Positions 27,397 to 36,797 of a stretch of DNA of 64,000 nucleotides are shown piece after piece. The position numbers and the translations under genes are program-made. The stretch covers positions 434,001 through 498,000 of the forward strand of contig NZ_SNXY01000009.1 of NCBI RefSeq assembly GCF_004362745.1. The letters run 5' to 3'. Position 1 is the first letter of the stretch; each line of letters begins with the position of its first letter. The stretch comes from Oharaeibacter diazotrophicus. GTDB lineage: Bacteria; Pseudomonadota; Alphaproteobacteria; Rhizobiales; Pleomorphomonadaceae. The notes under the pieces were generated by a model. It made no database searches, was not told the DNA's origin, and was given only the letters and a program-made list of their open reading frames with translations.

Positions 27397-28143
27397 TCAC
27401 CAGTCGCCGATGGTGGCCTGGATCATCGTCAGCGCCACCACGGCGGCGGTGTCCGCCCTGAGGATGCGCGGACCGAGCGGGATCGGCGTCACGAAGGGCA
27501 GCGCCCTGAGGCGTCGACGCTCCTCCTCGGCGAAGCCGCCCTCCGGGCCGATCAGCACCGCGACCGGACCGCGCCCGAGCGCCGTCAGCGTCGCGGTCGG
27601 GTTGGTGGTGTCCTCGCCCTCGTCGCAGAAGATCAGCCGGCGGCCGGGCTCATCCTCGGGGAAGCGGTCGAGCACGCGCTCGAGCCGCTCCTCGGCCTCG
27701 ACCGGGGGCACGTGCAGCACGCCGCACTGCTCGGCGGCCTCGACCACGTTGGCGCGCATGCGCTCGACGTTGACGCGCGTCGCCTGGGTGTGGCGCGTGA
27801 TCACCGGGCGGATCCGCCCGACGCCCATCTCCACGGCCTTCTGCACCATGTAGTCGAGCCGGGCGTGCTTCAGCGGCGCGAACAGCCACAGGAGGTCCGG
27901 CACCGGCGGCTGCGGCCGCGTCCGCGCCTCGACGACGAGGTCGGCGCCTCGTTTGCCGGTTGGCTCGACGCGCGCGCGGAATTCGCCCGACGTCCCGTCG
28001 AACACCAGCACGGCCGCGCCGGCGTCGAGCCGGAGCACCGCGAGCAGATAGTTGGCCTGATCGCGGTCGAGCGCGATCCGGGCGCCCTCGGCGAGCGGAC
28101 CGGCGACGTGGAGACGGGGGGTGCGGAAGTCGGAATGGGCCAT
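27397..28143 (-). CDS. rsmE: 16S rRNA (uracil1498-N3)-methyltransferase RsmE
   Basis: RsmE methylates U1498 of 16S rRNA using SAM. The 248-residue protein has an N-terminal PUA-like domain (DQANYLLAVLRLDAGAAVLV) and a C-terminal SPOUT knot (VAVLIGPEGGFAEEE and LGPRILRADTAAVVAL). KHARLDYMVQKAVEMGV is also diagnostic. It is convergent with the amidotransferase gene, 22 bp apart. The upstream region contains a large palindrome. Confidence 0.94.
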   Translation of the reverse strand: MAHSDFRTPRLHVAGPLAEGARIALDRDQANYLLAVLRLDAGAAVLVFDGTSGEFRARVEPTGKRGADLVVEARTRPQPPVPDLLWLFAPLKHARLDYMVQKAVEMGVGRIRPVITRHTQATRVNVERMRANVVEAAEQCGVLHVPPVEAEERLERVLDRFPEDEPGRRLIFCDEGEDTTNPTATLTALGRGPVAVLIGPEGGFAEEERRRLRALPFVTPIPLGPRILRADTAAVVALTMIQATIGDW

Positions 28144-28219
28144 GGCCGCGATCTGGAGCGCCTTCGGACCTGAAGGATGCGTCAGGTCGATGGGGAGTCG
28201 CTCCCGATTCGATGAGATG

Positions 28220-28268
28220 GAGCACTCTCTCGTCGACCAAGTCGTACGACTTGGTCGGAGAATGCTCT
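28220..28268. repeat. Large palindrome upstream of rsmE
   Basis: A perfect 24-bp palindrome (arm CGACCAAGTCGT, 28234-28257) is extended by GAGCACTCTC on the left and GAGAATGCTC on the right; a TCGT insertion offsets the left arm. This AGAGCAT...ATGCTCT type of intergenic palindrome is frequent in Rhizobiales. It lies 77 bp before the rsmE start codon. Confidence 0.7.
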
Positions 28269-28288
28269 AGCACGGCGCTGCGCCGATG

Positions 28289-28326
28289 AAAAAGCGGGCG
28301 ACCTCCGATGGCTAGAGGTCGCCCGC
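28289..28326 (-). terminator. Rho-independent terminator of the DUF1127/YHS-like unit
   Basis: Read on the minus strand, a perfect 12-bp stem (GCGGGCGACCTC with GAGGTCGCCCGC, 9-base loop) is followed by TTTTT. It lies about 190 bp after the gene ending at 28517. Confidence 0.75.
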
Positions 28327-28516
28327 AGTCGTGATCGCGAGGCGCGCGAGCGACCTCGCGAACGAGCCGGCAGGGGGCCGGAACCGGGTGGGTCCGGACC
28401 GCCCGGGAGGCGATCCGGACCCGTCGTCGGACGGCACCGGGGTGCGCGGGATGGTCCCGTCCGAAGGCGTGTGCGGGGGACCGGCGCGAGGATCGCGCCG
28501 GCGGGAACGGCTTGCG

Positions 28517-28768
28517 TCAGGCCGCGGCGGGCACCGGCGCGGACGGCAGCAGCATGCCCGGCAGCGGGCGCGTGCAGGTCTTCAGCACCGGCGGGGCCAG
28601 GATCGCCGTCTCGAAGGCCACCATGGCCGCGAGGAAGGCGTCACGGGCGGCCCGGTCGGCGAAGCCGACGACCTTGCCCTTGTAGAGCGTCAGGGCCGTG
28701 CCCGAGACCGGCTTGCCGGTCCACGGGCAGACGTCGTTGACGCAGTCGGCGAGCGAGAGCCTCCTCAC
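28517..28768 (-). CDS. Small YHS-like protein lacking the second cysteine pair
   Basis: This 83-residue protein has VCPWTGKPVS followed by LTLYKGKVVGFADRAARDAF, which resembles YHS-type metal-binding motifs where a CxxC-like GFC..GC normally follows. Here that position reads GFADRAARD, so the metal site is incomplete. GTG at 28768 overlaps the upstream gene's TGA by 4 bases and has GGAGGG just before it; an ATG at 28780 would add four residues but has no clear ribosome binding site. Translation is probably coupled to the DUF1127 gene upstream. Confidence 0.65.
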   Translation of the reverse strand: MRRLSLADCVNDVCPWTGKPVSGTALTLYKGKVVGFADRAARDAFLAAMVAFETAILAPPVLKTCTRPLPGMLLPSAPVPAAA

Positions 28769-29103
28769 GACGCCCTCCATCTGCGGGGCCGCGCCCCGTC
28801 GGTGGCGACGCGCGGGGTCGGCACGCCGCGGGCCTGATGATCGAGCGCGCCGTTGACGCGGGCGGCGAGCAGCCGCGACGGATCGTCCGTCAGCGGCACC
28901 GCCGTCGCCTCGCGCAGGTCCGCCCGGGTCAGGCCGATGTCGGCGAGCAGATAGTCGTCGAGATCGCCGAGCGAGCGCACCGCGGCGCGGTTGCGGATGA
29001 CCGTGACGGCGAGGGCGACGGCGTTCGACAGGCCGCGCCAGACGGCGGCGGTCAGCGGGAAACCGGAATGGGTCCGGGCCGAGGTCTTCGAAAATGCGGT
29101 CAT
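28765..29103 (-). CDS. DUF1127 domain small protein
   Basis: This 112-residue protein carries a DUF1127 domain in its middle: VIRNRAAVRSLGDLDDYLLA, then DIGLTRADLREAT. Such small Arg-rich proteins (YjiS-like) are regulatory and often respond to LysR regulators or stress in Rhizobiales. This one has an Arg-rich extension after the domain. The ATG has GGAGG about 6 bases upstream. A 48-bp operator-like sequence lies 117 bp upstream, the same as before the next DUF1127 gene and the EamA gene. Confidence 0.85.
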   Translation of the reverse strand: MTAFSKTSARTHSGFPLTAAVWRGLSNAVALAVTVIRNRAAVRSLGDLDDYLLADIGLTRADLREATAVPLTDDPSRLLAARVNGALDHQARGVPTPRVATDGARPRRWRAS

Positions 29104-29220
29104 CGTCGCCTCCACGGGCAGAAATAGGACGTTGGTCCGCGCGTGGCCGGCGCGGGCGGGCTGGAGGTGGGGACGGTGGGTTCGGGAACGGGACAGAGCC
29201 TGAACCGGAAGCACCGATCG

Positions 29221-29268
29221 GTCCAACGAATGTTCTGGATGGAACCGATCGGAACCTCTGATGGATCG
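29221..29268 (-). promoter_or_regulatory. LysR-type operator, site A
   Basis: This 48-bp sequence (starts GTCCAACGAATGTTCTGGAT) aligns without gaps to sites at 29714 and 31830; 28 of 48 positions are identical in all three. It includes an invariant T-N11-A, the LysR-family box signature. It lies 117 bp before the DUF1127 gene starting at 29103. Confidence 0.7.
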
Positions 29269-29280
29269 GGTGACCGCCCG

Positions 29281-29607
29281 TCAGGACGAGCGGGCCGCCC
29301 GACGGGCCTCCCGGGCCTGCGCCCGCTCGAAGCCGCGGCGGGTGTCGCGGGCCTCGGCGAGACGATCGCTCGCCTTCTCGCCAGCCGGTGTCAGCAGCGC
29401 GGAGACGACGTCGGAACGGCTGAGGCCGATGTCGCGCAGCACGTGGTCGTCGCACTCGAGCAGGCGCATGGTGCGGCGGCGGTCGACCTCGGCGGCGACC
29501 ACGCGGGCGGCCGCGGCGGCGAAGCCGGCGACGGCGTCGGCCGCGCGCCCGACGAGGACGGCGAGGCCGCTGCGCGCGGCGGGGGTGCGGTCGAGGATCA
29601 GGGTCAT
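29281..29607 (-). CDS. DUF1127 domain small protein
   Basis: This 108-residue protein has a DUF1127 domain (DRRRTMRLLECDDHVLRDIG, then LSRSDVVSALLTP) between an Ala-rich N-terminal helix and a highly charged Arg-rich tail. The ATG at 29607 has GGAGG upstream. It is a second, divergent copy of the neighbouring DUF1127 gene. Site B of the shared operator lies 106 bp upstream, between this gene and the divergent LysR regulator, so both may be controlled from it. Confidence 0.85.
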   Translation of the reverse strand: MTLILDRTPAARSGLAVLVGRAADAVAGFAAAAARVVAAEVDRRRTMRLLECDDHVLRDIGLSRSDVVSALLTPAGEKASDRLAEARDTRRGFERAQAREARRAARSS

Positions 29608-29713
29608 CGCGCCCTCCTTCGGGCATGGGGAGAGCGGGCCCGGAAACGTGCGTTTCCGGGAGGAAGACCCGCCCTCTGGGGATGGTGACACTCTGCCGGA
29701 CCGTTATTGATCA

Positions 29714-29761
29714 GTCCAACGAATGTTTGTAATGTGAGCCATCACGGTCGGTGATGGTTCG
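29714..29761. promoter_or_regulatory. LysR-type operator, site B
   Basis: This copy of the 48-bp sequence (starts GTCCAACGAATGTTTGTAAT) contains the clearest dyad: CCATCAC and GTGATGG around GGTCG. It lies 106 bp before the DUF1127 gene (minus) and 76 bp before the LysR gene (plus), the usual position for a LysR regulator acting on itself and a divergent target. Confidence 0.75.
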
Positions 29762-29837
29762 ACGTTCACCTGTCTCGCATGGCGAGGACGTCGCCGCGAC
29801 CCGAAAACCGACGATCCGCGACCGCGGGGAGGAAGCC

Positions 29838-30731
29838 ATGAACGTTCTCGACCTCGACCAGCTGCGCACCTTCCTGGCGATCGCCGAAATCGGCTCGTTC
29901 ACCGCCGCGGCGGACGTGGTGCACAAGACGCAGTCGGCGGTGTCGATGCAGATGCGCCGGCTCGAGGAGCGCGTCGGGCGGCCGATCTTCACCCGCGACG
30001 GCCGCCAGAGCCGCCTGACCGAGGACGGCCGCCGCCTGCTCGAATACGCCCGCCGGATGATCCGCCTCAACGACGAGACGCTGGCGGCCTTCTCCGATCC
30101 GGGCCTGACCGGCTCGATCCGCCTCGGCCTGCCCGACGACTACGCCGACCGGCTGCTGCCGACCGTGCTCGCCGGCTTCTCGCGCATCAACCCGATGATC
30201 GAGATCGCGGTGGAGTGCCAGCCGACCCGCACCGTCCACGCCATGATCCGCGAGGGCGAGCTCGACCTCGGCATCATCACCCACGGCGAGGCCGGCGACA
30301 TCCGCGGCGATCTGATCCGACGCGAGCCGCTCTACTGGGTCTCCGCGCGCGACCACTGCACCCACGAGCTCGACCCGGTGCCGCTGGCGCTCGGCCCCGA
30401 CAGCTGCTGCTGGCGCTCGCAAGCGGTGCGCGCCCTCGACGGCGTCGGCCGCCGCTTCCGCATCGCCTATACCAGCGGCCACGCCATGGCGCTGTCCGGC
30501 GCGGTGCTGGCGGGCCTCGCGGTCTCGGTTCTGCCGGAGAGCGCGATCCGCATGAACATGCGCATCCTCGGCCCCCGTGACGGCTTCCCGGACCTCGCCG
30601 CCGCCGAGATCGCGCTGATCCGCGCCGACCACGCCAAGCACTCGATCCACGACGCCCTCGCCACCCATATCGCCACCTCCCTCGGCAACCTCGGCGCGGC
30701 GACGAACCCGCTGCCGATCGCGGCGGAGTGA
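29838..30731 (+). CDS. LysR-type regulator of the DUF1127/EamA island
   Basis: This 297-residue LysR protein has an N-terminal HTH (FLAIAEIGSFTAAADVVHKT, then QSAVSMQMRRLEERVGRPIF) and a periplasmic-binding-like effector domain (GSIRLGLPDDYADRLLPTVL). This type, with the QSAVSMQ helix, is widespread in Rhizobiales; a related regulator in Brucella (VtlR) activates small DUF1127 proteins and an sRNA. The ATG at 29838 has GGGGAGGA just before it. Site B lies upstream, and sites A and C adjoin other genes of the island, so it is their likely regulator. Confidence 0.93.
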   Translation: MNVLDLDQLRTFLAIAEIGSFTAAADVVHKTQSAVSMQMRRLEERVGRPIFTRDGRQSRLTEDGRRLLEYARRMIRLNDETLAAFSDPGLTGSIRLGLPDDYADRLLPTVLAGFSRINPMIEIAVECQPTRTVHAMIREGELDLGIITHGEAGDIRGDLIRREPLYWVSARDHCTHELDPVPLALGPDSCCWRSQAVRALDGVGRRFRIAYTSGHAMALSGAVLAGLAVSVLPESAIRMNMRILGPRDGFPDLAAAEIALIRADHAKHSIHDALATHIATSLGNLGAATNPLPIAAE

Positions 30732-30750
30732 GCGGGCGAGGCGGGGACGC

Positions 30751-31692
30751 TCAGGCGCCCCGCCGCTTGCGCGTCAGCACGATCAGGTTGCCGGCGACGA
30801 CGGCGGCGAGGCCGACGACGGCGAGCGGGGTCCAGACGTAGCCCTCGAACAGGGTGGAGATGACGAGGGCGAAGATAGGGAAGATGACGGTGGAATAGCC
30901 CGCGCGCGCCGCGCCGATCCGGCCGAGTAGCGTCAGGTAGCAGGCGAAGGCGATCACCGAGGACACCACCGACAGCCAGACGAGGCCGCCGAGATAGGGC
31001 AGCGTCCACTCCACCGTGAAGGTCCGCCCGTTGACGAGGGCGAGCACCACCATGATCGCCGCGCCGTAGACCATGCCCCAGGCGTTGGTGGAGATCAGCG
31101 GCACGCCGCGGCGCTGGATCGCGGTCGACATCATGTTGCCCGAGCAGAAGAACAGGGTGCCGAGGGTGCAGAGCAGGAGCCCGATCGCCGCCTCGTGGCT
31201 GAAGGTGACGCCGGCGATCTCCGGCCAGAACACCAGCCCGATGCCGGTGAAGCCGATCGCGGCGCCGAGCGCGACCCGCGGCTCGATGCGTTGGCGGAAC
31301 ACGACGGCGGCGAGCACGAGGTTGAACACCGAGGCGAGCGAGAACACCACCGAGAGCAGCCCGGAGGCGAGATAGGCGCCGCCGAGATAGAACAGGTAGA
31401 AGTTGGTCGAGAAGATCAGCGCCCCGAGGGCTGCGAAGCGCAGGTGGTCGGCGAGGGGAAAGCGCAGCGGCCGGCCGGTGGCGACGACCCAGCCGAGCAT
31501 CACCGCGGCGGCGAGCAGGAAGCGCCAGGCCACCGACACCTCCGGCGCCACCACGCCGACCTGCATCTTGAGCGCGATCCAACTCGTCGACCACGCGAAC
31601 ACCGTGACGGCATAGAGCACGAAGTCGAACAGGGTGAAACGCGGTTCCGACCGCGCGGCGACGGCCGCGGCGGCGGGGGAGACGGCAGTCAT
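30751..31692 (-). CDS. EamA/DMT family transporter
   Basis: This 313-residue inner-membrane protein has about ten helices in two EamA repeats (LYAVTVFAWSTSWIALKMQV first, WGMVYGAAIMVVLALVNG at the second). DMT transporters export or import small metabolites; the substrate cannot be told from sequence. It is convergent with the LysR gene (19 bp apart) and has site C of the shared LysR operator 137 bp upstream, so it is a probable third target of that regulator. Confidence 0.9.
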   Translation of the reverse strand: MTAVSPAAAAVAARSEPRFTLFDFVLYAVTVFAWSTSWIALKMQVGVVAPEVSVAWRFLLAAAVMLGWVVATGRPLRFPLADHLRFAALGALIFSTNFYLFYLGGAYLASGLLSVVFSLASVFNLVLAAVVFRQRIEPRVALGAAIGFTGIGLVFWPEIAGVTFSHEAAIGLLLCTLGTLFFCSGNMMSTAIQRRGVPLISTNAWGMVYGAAIMVVLALVNGRTFTVEWTLPYLGGLVWLSVVSSVIAFACYLTLLGRIGAARAGYSTVIFPIFALVISTLFEGYVWTPLAVVGLAAVVAGNLIVLTRKRRGA

Positions 31693-31829
31693 GGGCGAAC
31701 CTCGGACGCGGTGGCTCGGGGGGCGATATCTCTCGGCTCGGCCGGGAGCGCTCGGGAGAGCCGTCGGGGCCGCGACGCCGCGCCGCGGGAGCGGCCGGCT
31801 CCCCGTTTCTGCGGCGGACGGGTCTTCAC

Positions 31830-31877
31830 GTCAAACGATGGTTTGGAATGGCACCCATCGCTTGCCGTGATGGATCC
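31830..31877 (-). promoter_or_regulatory. LysR-type operator, site C
   Basis: This copy (starts GTCAAACGATGGTTTGGAAT) retains the T-N11-A box and the CATC/GATG dyad. It lies 137 bp before the EamA gene and downstream of the LysE gene, so the EamA gene is its evident target. Confidence 0.7.
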
Positions 31878-31913
31878 ATCAGGAACGGCGAAGAATGGGC
31901 GGCGCGCGGGTCC

Positions 31914-32525
31914 TCAGCGCGCCACGATCGCCGCCGCCGCGCCGGCCATGACGGTGCCGGCGGTGCGGTTCAGCCGGCGCAGGGCGCGCGGGCTGCGGAA
32001 CATCTCGCGCGCGCCGGCCGCCGCCGCGGCGTAGGCCGAGCCGATCGCGGTCAGGAGCACCATGACGATGCCGACCAGTTCGGCGAAGCCGACCGCGGTC
32101 ATCCGCTCGAGCGGCACCAGCGTCGGCAGGAGGGCGATGTAGAACACCATGGTCTTGGGGTTGCCGAGGGTCAGCGACAGCCCCGCGAGCAGGGTGCGGA
32201 CGAAACCCTGGGCGGCGGCGGCGCGGACCTCGTCCGGGTTCGGCTTCGCGGTCCAGAGCTTGACCGCGAGGTAGAGCAGGTAGGCCGCGCCCGCCCACTT
32301 CACCACCAGGAACACCGTGCCGAAGCGCTGCGCCAGCGCCGCCAGGCCGAAGGTGACGAAGGAGAGGTAGACGAGGTCGCCGACGACGAGCCCGAGCACC
32401 ATCGGGAAGGCGCCGCGGAAACCGCCGCCGAGCCCGCGCGCGACCACGGCGGCCATACCCGGCCCCGGGGAGGCGGCGGCGATCGCGAAGGCGAGCGAGA
32501 AGGCAAAGAGCGTGGTGGCGTCCAT
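31914..32525 (-). CDS. LysE family exporter
   Basis: This 203-residue protein of about six helices has the LysE/RhtB signature [20 protein letters not shown] near residue 20 and [20 protein letters not shown] near residue 120. The family exports amino acids or related compounds. The ATG at 32525 gives the standard LysE N-terminus. It lies upstream of the EamA gene on the same strand, but site C sits between them, so they are probably separate transcripts. Confidence 0.92.
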   Translation of the reverse strand: MDATTLFAFSLAFAIAAASPGPGMAAVVARGLGGGFRGAFPMVLGLVVGDLVYLSFVTFGLAALAQRFGTVFLVVKWAGAAYLLYLAVKLWTAKPNPDEVRAAAAQGFVRTLLAGLSLTLGNPKTMVFYIALLPTLVPLERMTAVGFAELVGIVMVLLTAIGSAYAAAAAGAREMFRSPRALRRLNRTAGTVMAGAAAAIVAR

Positions 32526-32673
32526 GGCACGGCATCCGAGCGGCGGGATGCCCGGAGCGCTAGCACGCCGTCCGCCCGGCCCGCCACCCGAATCCCGCGG
32601 AGCACGGCGACGGGCGGCGGCGGCGCGCATCGCGCGCTTGACCCGGCGCGCGCGCCGTGGCCCCCTCCCCGCC

Positions 32674-34110
32674 ATGAGCGAACCCGTCACCAACGTCGCC
32701 GAATACACCGTCTCGGAAATCTCCTTCGCGCTGAAGCGGGAGATCGAGGAGCGATTCGGCTTCGTCCGCGTCCGCGGCGAGATCTCCGGCTACCGCGGCC
32801 CGCATTCCTCCGGCCATGCCTATTTCTCGCTGAAGGACGAGGGCGCTCGCATCGAGGCGGTGATCTGGCGCGGCACCATGGGCAAGATCCGCTTTCGGCC
32901 CGAGGAGGGCATGGAGGTGATCGCCACCGGCCGCCTCACCACCTTCCCGGGCTCGTCGAAGTACCAGATCGTCATCGAGCAGATGGAGCCGGCCGGCGTC
33001 GGCGCGCTGATGGCCCTGCTCGAGGAGCGCCGGCGCAAGCTCGCCGCCGAGGGCCTGTTCGAGGCCGCGCGCAAGCGGCCGCTGCCGTTCCTGCCGAAGG
33101 TGATCGGCGTCGTCACCTCGCCGACCGGCGCCGTGATCCGCGACATCCTGCACCGGCTCGCCGACCGCTTCCCCGTCCACGTGCTGGTCTGGCCGGTCCG
33201 CGTCCAGGGCGAGACGTCGGCCGCCGAGGTCGCCGCGGCCATCCGCGGCTTCGACGCCCTGCCCGAGGGCGGCGACATCCCGAGGCCCGACGTGCTGATC
33301 GTAGCGCGCGGCGGCGGCAGCCTCGAGGACCTCTGGGGCTTCAACGAGGAAGTGGTGGTCCGCGCCGCCGCCGACTGCTCGATCCCCCTGATCTCGGCGG
33401 TCGGCCACGAGACCGACTGGACGCTGATCGACCACGTCGCCGACGTCCGCGCCCCGACGCCGACCGGCGCCGCCGAGATGGCCGTGCCGGTGCGCCGCGA
33501 ACTCCTCGACCGCACCGCCGATCTCGCCCGCCGGCTCGACGGCGCCGCCCACCGCGGGATCGACCTCCGGCGCACGCGTCTCCTCGCCGCGGCCCGTGCG
33601 CTGCCGAAGCCGGCCGACGTGCTCGCCCTGCCGCGCCAGCGCCTCGACGCCGTCGGCCTCGCCCTCGTCGCGGCGCTCAGGACCAACACCACCGTCCACG
33701 GCCGCCGCTTCGAGCGCGTCGCCGCCCGGCTCGGGCTCGGCGGGCTCGAGCGCGCCAACGCGCTCCACCGCGAACGTCTCGGCGCGCTCGCCGCGAGGGC
33801 CGCCCGCGCCGTCGCCGAGGCGCTGCGGCGCGACCACGCCCGGCTCGACCGCGCCGTCGCCATCTTCGACGCCGTCAACCACAAGGCGACGCTGCGCCGC
33901 GGCTTCGCCCTCGTCCGCGACGGCGAGGGACGGCCGGTGTTCTCCGCCGCCGCCGTCCTCGCCGGCGCCCGGCTCGACGTCGAGTTCGCCGACGGCCGGA
34001 TCGCCGTCACCGCCGAGGGCGAGCCGGCCGAACCGTCGCCGGCCGCCGCCTCCGGCGCGCGCAAGCCGAAGGCGAAGCGCGGCGGGCCCGACCAGGGCTC
34101 GCTGTTCTGA
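32674..34110 (+). CDS. xseA: Exodeoxyribonuclease VII large subunit
   Basis: XseA is the catalytic subunit of exonuclease VII, which degrades single-stranded DNA. The 478-residue protein has an N-terminal OB fold ([20 protein letters not shown]) and the catalytic domain with [39 protein letters not shown] and [21 protein letters not shown] coiled-coil region and the [13 protein letters not shown] tail follow. The small subunit xseB is not in the window. It lies upstream of the ligase-associated repair pair, 97 bp away. Confidence 0.96.
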   Translation: MSEPVTNVAEYTVSEISFALKREIEERFGFVRVRGEISGYRGPHSSGHAYFSLKDEGARIEAVIWRGTMGKIRFRPEEGMEVIATGRLTTFPGSSKYQIVIEQMEPAGVGALMALLEERRRKLAAEGLFEAARKRPLPFLPKVIGVVTSPTGAVIRDILHRLADRFPVHVLVWPVRVQGETSAAEVAAAIRGFDALPEGGDIPRPDVLIVARGGGSLEDLWGFNEEVVVRAAADCSIPLISAVGHETDWTLIDHVADVRAPTPTGAAEMAVPVRRELLDRTADLARRLDGAAHRGIDLRRTRLLAAARALPKPADVLALPRQRLDAVGLALVAALRTNTTVHGRRFERVAARLGLGGLERANALHRERLGALAARAARAVAEALRRDHARLDRAVAIFDAVNHKATLRRGFALVRDGEGRPVFSAAAVLAGARLDVEFADGRIAVTAEGEPAEPSPAAASGARKPKAKRGGPDQGSLF

Positions 34111-34207
34111 GACCGGCCCGCCGCCGTTCGGGCGCCGTGCGGACGGCCTCGGCCAACGCCGTTCCACGGCCCTTCATTCCCGTTCCGTTCTCCTCTATCC
34201 TCGCGCC

Positions 34208-36712
34208 GTGACCGACGCCGCGCCGCCTCTCCCGCCCCGTTTCGCCGCCTGGTTCGCCGCGCGCGGCTGGGCGCCGCGGCCGCACCAGCTGGCGCTGCTC
34301 GCCCATGCCCGGGCCGGGCGGTCGTCGCTGCTGATCGCGCCTACGGGCGCCGGCAAGACGCTGGCCGGCTTCCTGCCGTCGCTGATCGACCTCTCGGCCC
34401 GGCCGAAGTGGAAGCCGGGCACGCGCCGGCGTGGCGTCCACACGCTCTACGTCTCGCCGCTGAAGGCGCTCGCGGTCGACGTCGAGCGCAATCTCGGGCG
34501 CCCCGTCGCCGAGATGGCGCTGCCGGTGGATATCGAGACGCGCACCGGCGACACCTCCGCGTCGCGGCGCCAGCGCCAGAAGCTCGCCCCGCCGGACATC
34601 CTGATGACGACGCCGGAGCAGCTCGCGCTCTTGATCGCCGCCAAGGACGCCGAGAGCTTCTTCGCCGACCTCTCCACCGTGATCCTCGACGAGCTGCACG
34701 CCCTCGTCACCTCCAAGCGCGGCGACCTCTTGGCGCTCGGCCTCGCCCGGCTGCGCGCGCTCGCCCCGCCGGGCCTGCGCACTGTCGGGCTGTCGGCCAC
34801 CGTCGCCGAGCCTGACCAGCTGCGCGCCTGGCTGGTGCCGCAAGCGCCGGGCGCGCCGACGGCGCTCGCCGACCTCGTCGTCGTCGAGGGCGGGGCGCGG
34901 CCGGAGATCACCATTCTCGAGACCGACGAGCGCGTGCCGTGGGCCGGCCATTCGGCGCGCTGGGCGATCCCGGCGATCCTCGCCGCCATCGCCGCGCACA
35001 AGCTGACGCTCGTCTTCGTCAACACCCGCTCGCAGGCGGAGATGCTGTTCGCCGAGCTCTGGAAGGCCAACGACGACGGCCTGCCGATCGCCGTCCACCA
35101 CGGCTCGCTCGACGTCGGCCAACGCCGGCGCGTCGAGGCGGCGATGGCCGCCGGCTCGCTCGCCGCCGTGGTGGCGACCTCGACGCTCGACCTCGGCATC
35201 GACTGGGGCGACGTCGACCTCGTGATCCACGTCGGCGCGCCCAAGGGCGCGAGCCGGCTGGCCCAGCGCATCGGCCGCGCCAACCACCGCATGGACGAGC
35301 CGTCGAAGGCGATCCTGGTGCCGGCCAACCGCTTCGAGGTGCTGGAGTGCCGCGCCGCGCTCGACGCCAACTACCTCGGCGCCCAGGACACGCCGCCGAT
35401 CCGCGACGGCGCGCTCGACGTGCTCGCCCAGCACGTGCTCGGCCGCGCCGTCGCCGGCCCGTTCCGGCCCGAGGCGTTCCACGCCGAGGTGGTCTCGGCC
35501 TATCCCTACCGTCACCTCGACCGCGACGGCTTCGACCGGGTCGTCGACTTCGTCGCCACCGGCGGCTACGCGCTCAGGACCTACGAGCGCTATGCCAAGA
35601 TCAAGGCGACCGCCGACGGCAGCTTCCGGCTCACCCACCCGCGCTTCGCCCAGCAGTACCGGCTCAACGTCGGCACCATCGTCGAGGCGCCGCTGCTGAA
35701 GGTCAGGCTCGGCGGCCGGGCGCGCGGGGTCGGACCGCTGCGCGGCGGTCGGGTGCTCGGCGAGATCGAGGAGTATTTCTGCGAGACCATGAGCGCCGGC
35801 GACACCTTCCTGTTCGCCGGCGAGGTGCTGCGCTACGAGGGCATCCGCGAGAACGAGGTCATCGTCACCCGCGCCCCCGCCGAAGAGGCGCGGATCCCGG
35901 TCTACGCCGGCGGCAAGTTCCCGCTCTCGACCTTCCTCGCCGACGGCGTCCGGCGGATGCTCGCCGATCCCGCGGAGTGGTCGAAGTTGCCGCGGCAGGT
36001 GGCGGACTGGCTGGAGATCCAGCGGGCGAAGTCGGTGCTCCCGCGGCGCGACCAGTTGCTGATCGAGACCTTCCCGCGCGCCGGCCGCTTCCATATGGTG
36101 GCCTATCCCTTCGAGGGCCGGCTCGCCCACCAGACCCTCGGCATGCTGCTGACGCGCCGGCTCGAGCGGCTCGGCGCCCGGCCGATGGGCTTCGTCGCCA
36201 CCGACTATTCGCTCGCGGTCTGGGCGCTCTCGGACCTCGGCCACCTGTTCGCCACGGGCGCACCGTCGCCCGAGGCGCTGTTCGACCCCGACATGCTCGG
36301 CGACGACCTCGACGCCTGGATGGCCGAGAGCTACCTCCTGAAGCGCACCTTCCGCGCCTGCGCGCTGATCTCCGGCCTCGTCGAGCGCAACCATCCCGGC
36401 GAGGAGAAGTCCGGCCGGCAGGTCACCGTCTCCACCGACCTGATCTACGACGTGCTGCGCCGCCACGAACCCGACCACGTGCTGATGCGCGCCACCTGGG
36501 CCGACGCCGCCACCGGCCTCCTCGACCTCTCCCGCCTCTCCGACATGCTGTCGCGAATCGGCGGCCGCATCGTGCACAAGAGGCTGGAGCGGATCTCGCC
36601 GCTCGCCGTGCCGATCATGCTCGAGATCGGCCGCGAGCGGGTGGCCGGCGACGGCGAGGAGGCCCTCCTGCGCGAGGCGGCCGACGACCTCGTCGCCGAG
36701 GCGATGGCGTGA
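34208..36712 (+). CDS. Ligase-associated DEXH-box DNA helicase (Lhr-like)
   Basis: This 834-residue helicase belongs to the Lhr-core type linked to bacterial ATP-dependent DNA ligases in DNA repair. It has Walker A APTGAGKT near residue 45, motif II DELHAL, motif III SATV, motif IV LVFVNTRSQAEML and motif VI QRIGRANHR, followed by winged-helix and Lhr-specific C-terminal domains. GTG at 34208 is the only start that gives the family N-terminus; no ATG is near. PdeM follows after 85 bp, which is the known partner arrangement. The ligase and exonuclease of the full set are absent here. Confidence 0.93.
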   Translation: MTDAAPPLPPRFAAWFAARGWAPRPHQLALLAHARAGRSSLLIAPTGAGKTLAGFLPSLIDLSARPKWKPGTRRRGVHTLYVSPLKALAVDVERNLGRPVAEMALPVDIETRTGDTSASRRQRQKLAPPDILMTTPEQLALLIAAKDAESFFADLSTVILDELHALVTSKRGDLLALGLARLRALAPPGLRTVGLSATVAEPDQLRAWLVPQAPGAPTALADLVVVEGGARPEITILETDERVPWAGHSARWAIPAILAAIAAHKLTLVFVNTRSQAEMLFAELWKANDDGLPIAVHHGSLDVGQRRRVEAAMAAGSLAAVVATSTLDLGIDWGDVDLVIHVGAPKGASRLAQRIGRANHRMDEPSKAILVPANRFEVLECRAALDANYLGAQDTPPIRDGALDVLAQHVLGRAVAGPFRPEAFHAEVVSAYPYRHLDRDGFDRVVDFVATGGYALRTYERYAKIKATADGSFRLTHPRFAQQYRLNVGTIVEAPLLKVRLGGRARGVGPLRGGRVLGEIEEYFCETMSAGDTFLFAGEVLRYEGIRENEVIVTRAPAEEARIPVYAGGKFPLSTFLADGVRRMLADPAEWSKLPRQVADWLEIQRAKSVLPRRDQLLIETFPRAGRFHMVAYPFEGRLAHQTLGMLLTRRLERLGARPMGFVATDYSLAVWALSDLGHLFATGAPSPEALFDPDMLGDDLDAWMAESYLLKRTFRACALISGLVERNHPGEEKSGRQVTVSTDLIYDVLRRHEPDHVLMRATWADAATGLLDLSRLSDMLSRIGGRIVHKRLERISPLAVPIMLEIGRERVAGDGEEALLREAADDLVAEAMA

Positions 36713-36797
36713 AGGCGCGGAAGGGAACCGGGCGAATGGGCGCGGGCGAGACGAGGAGCACCATCGTGACGAGCCGGCCGCGCCGCGGAGACGCGTC

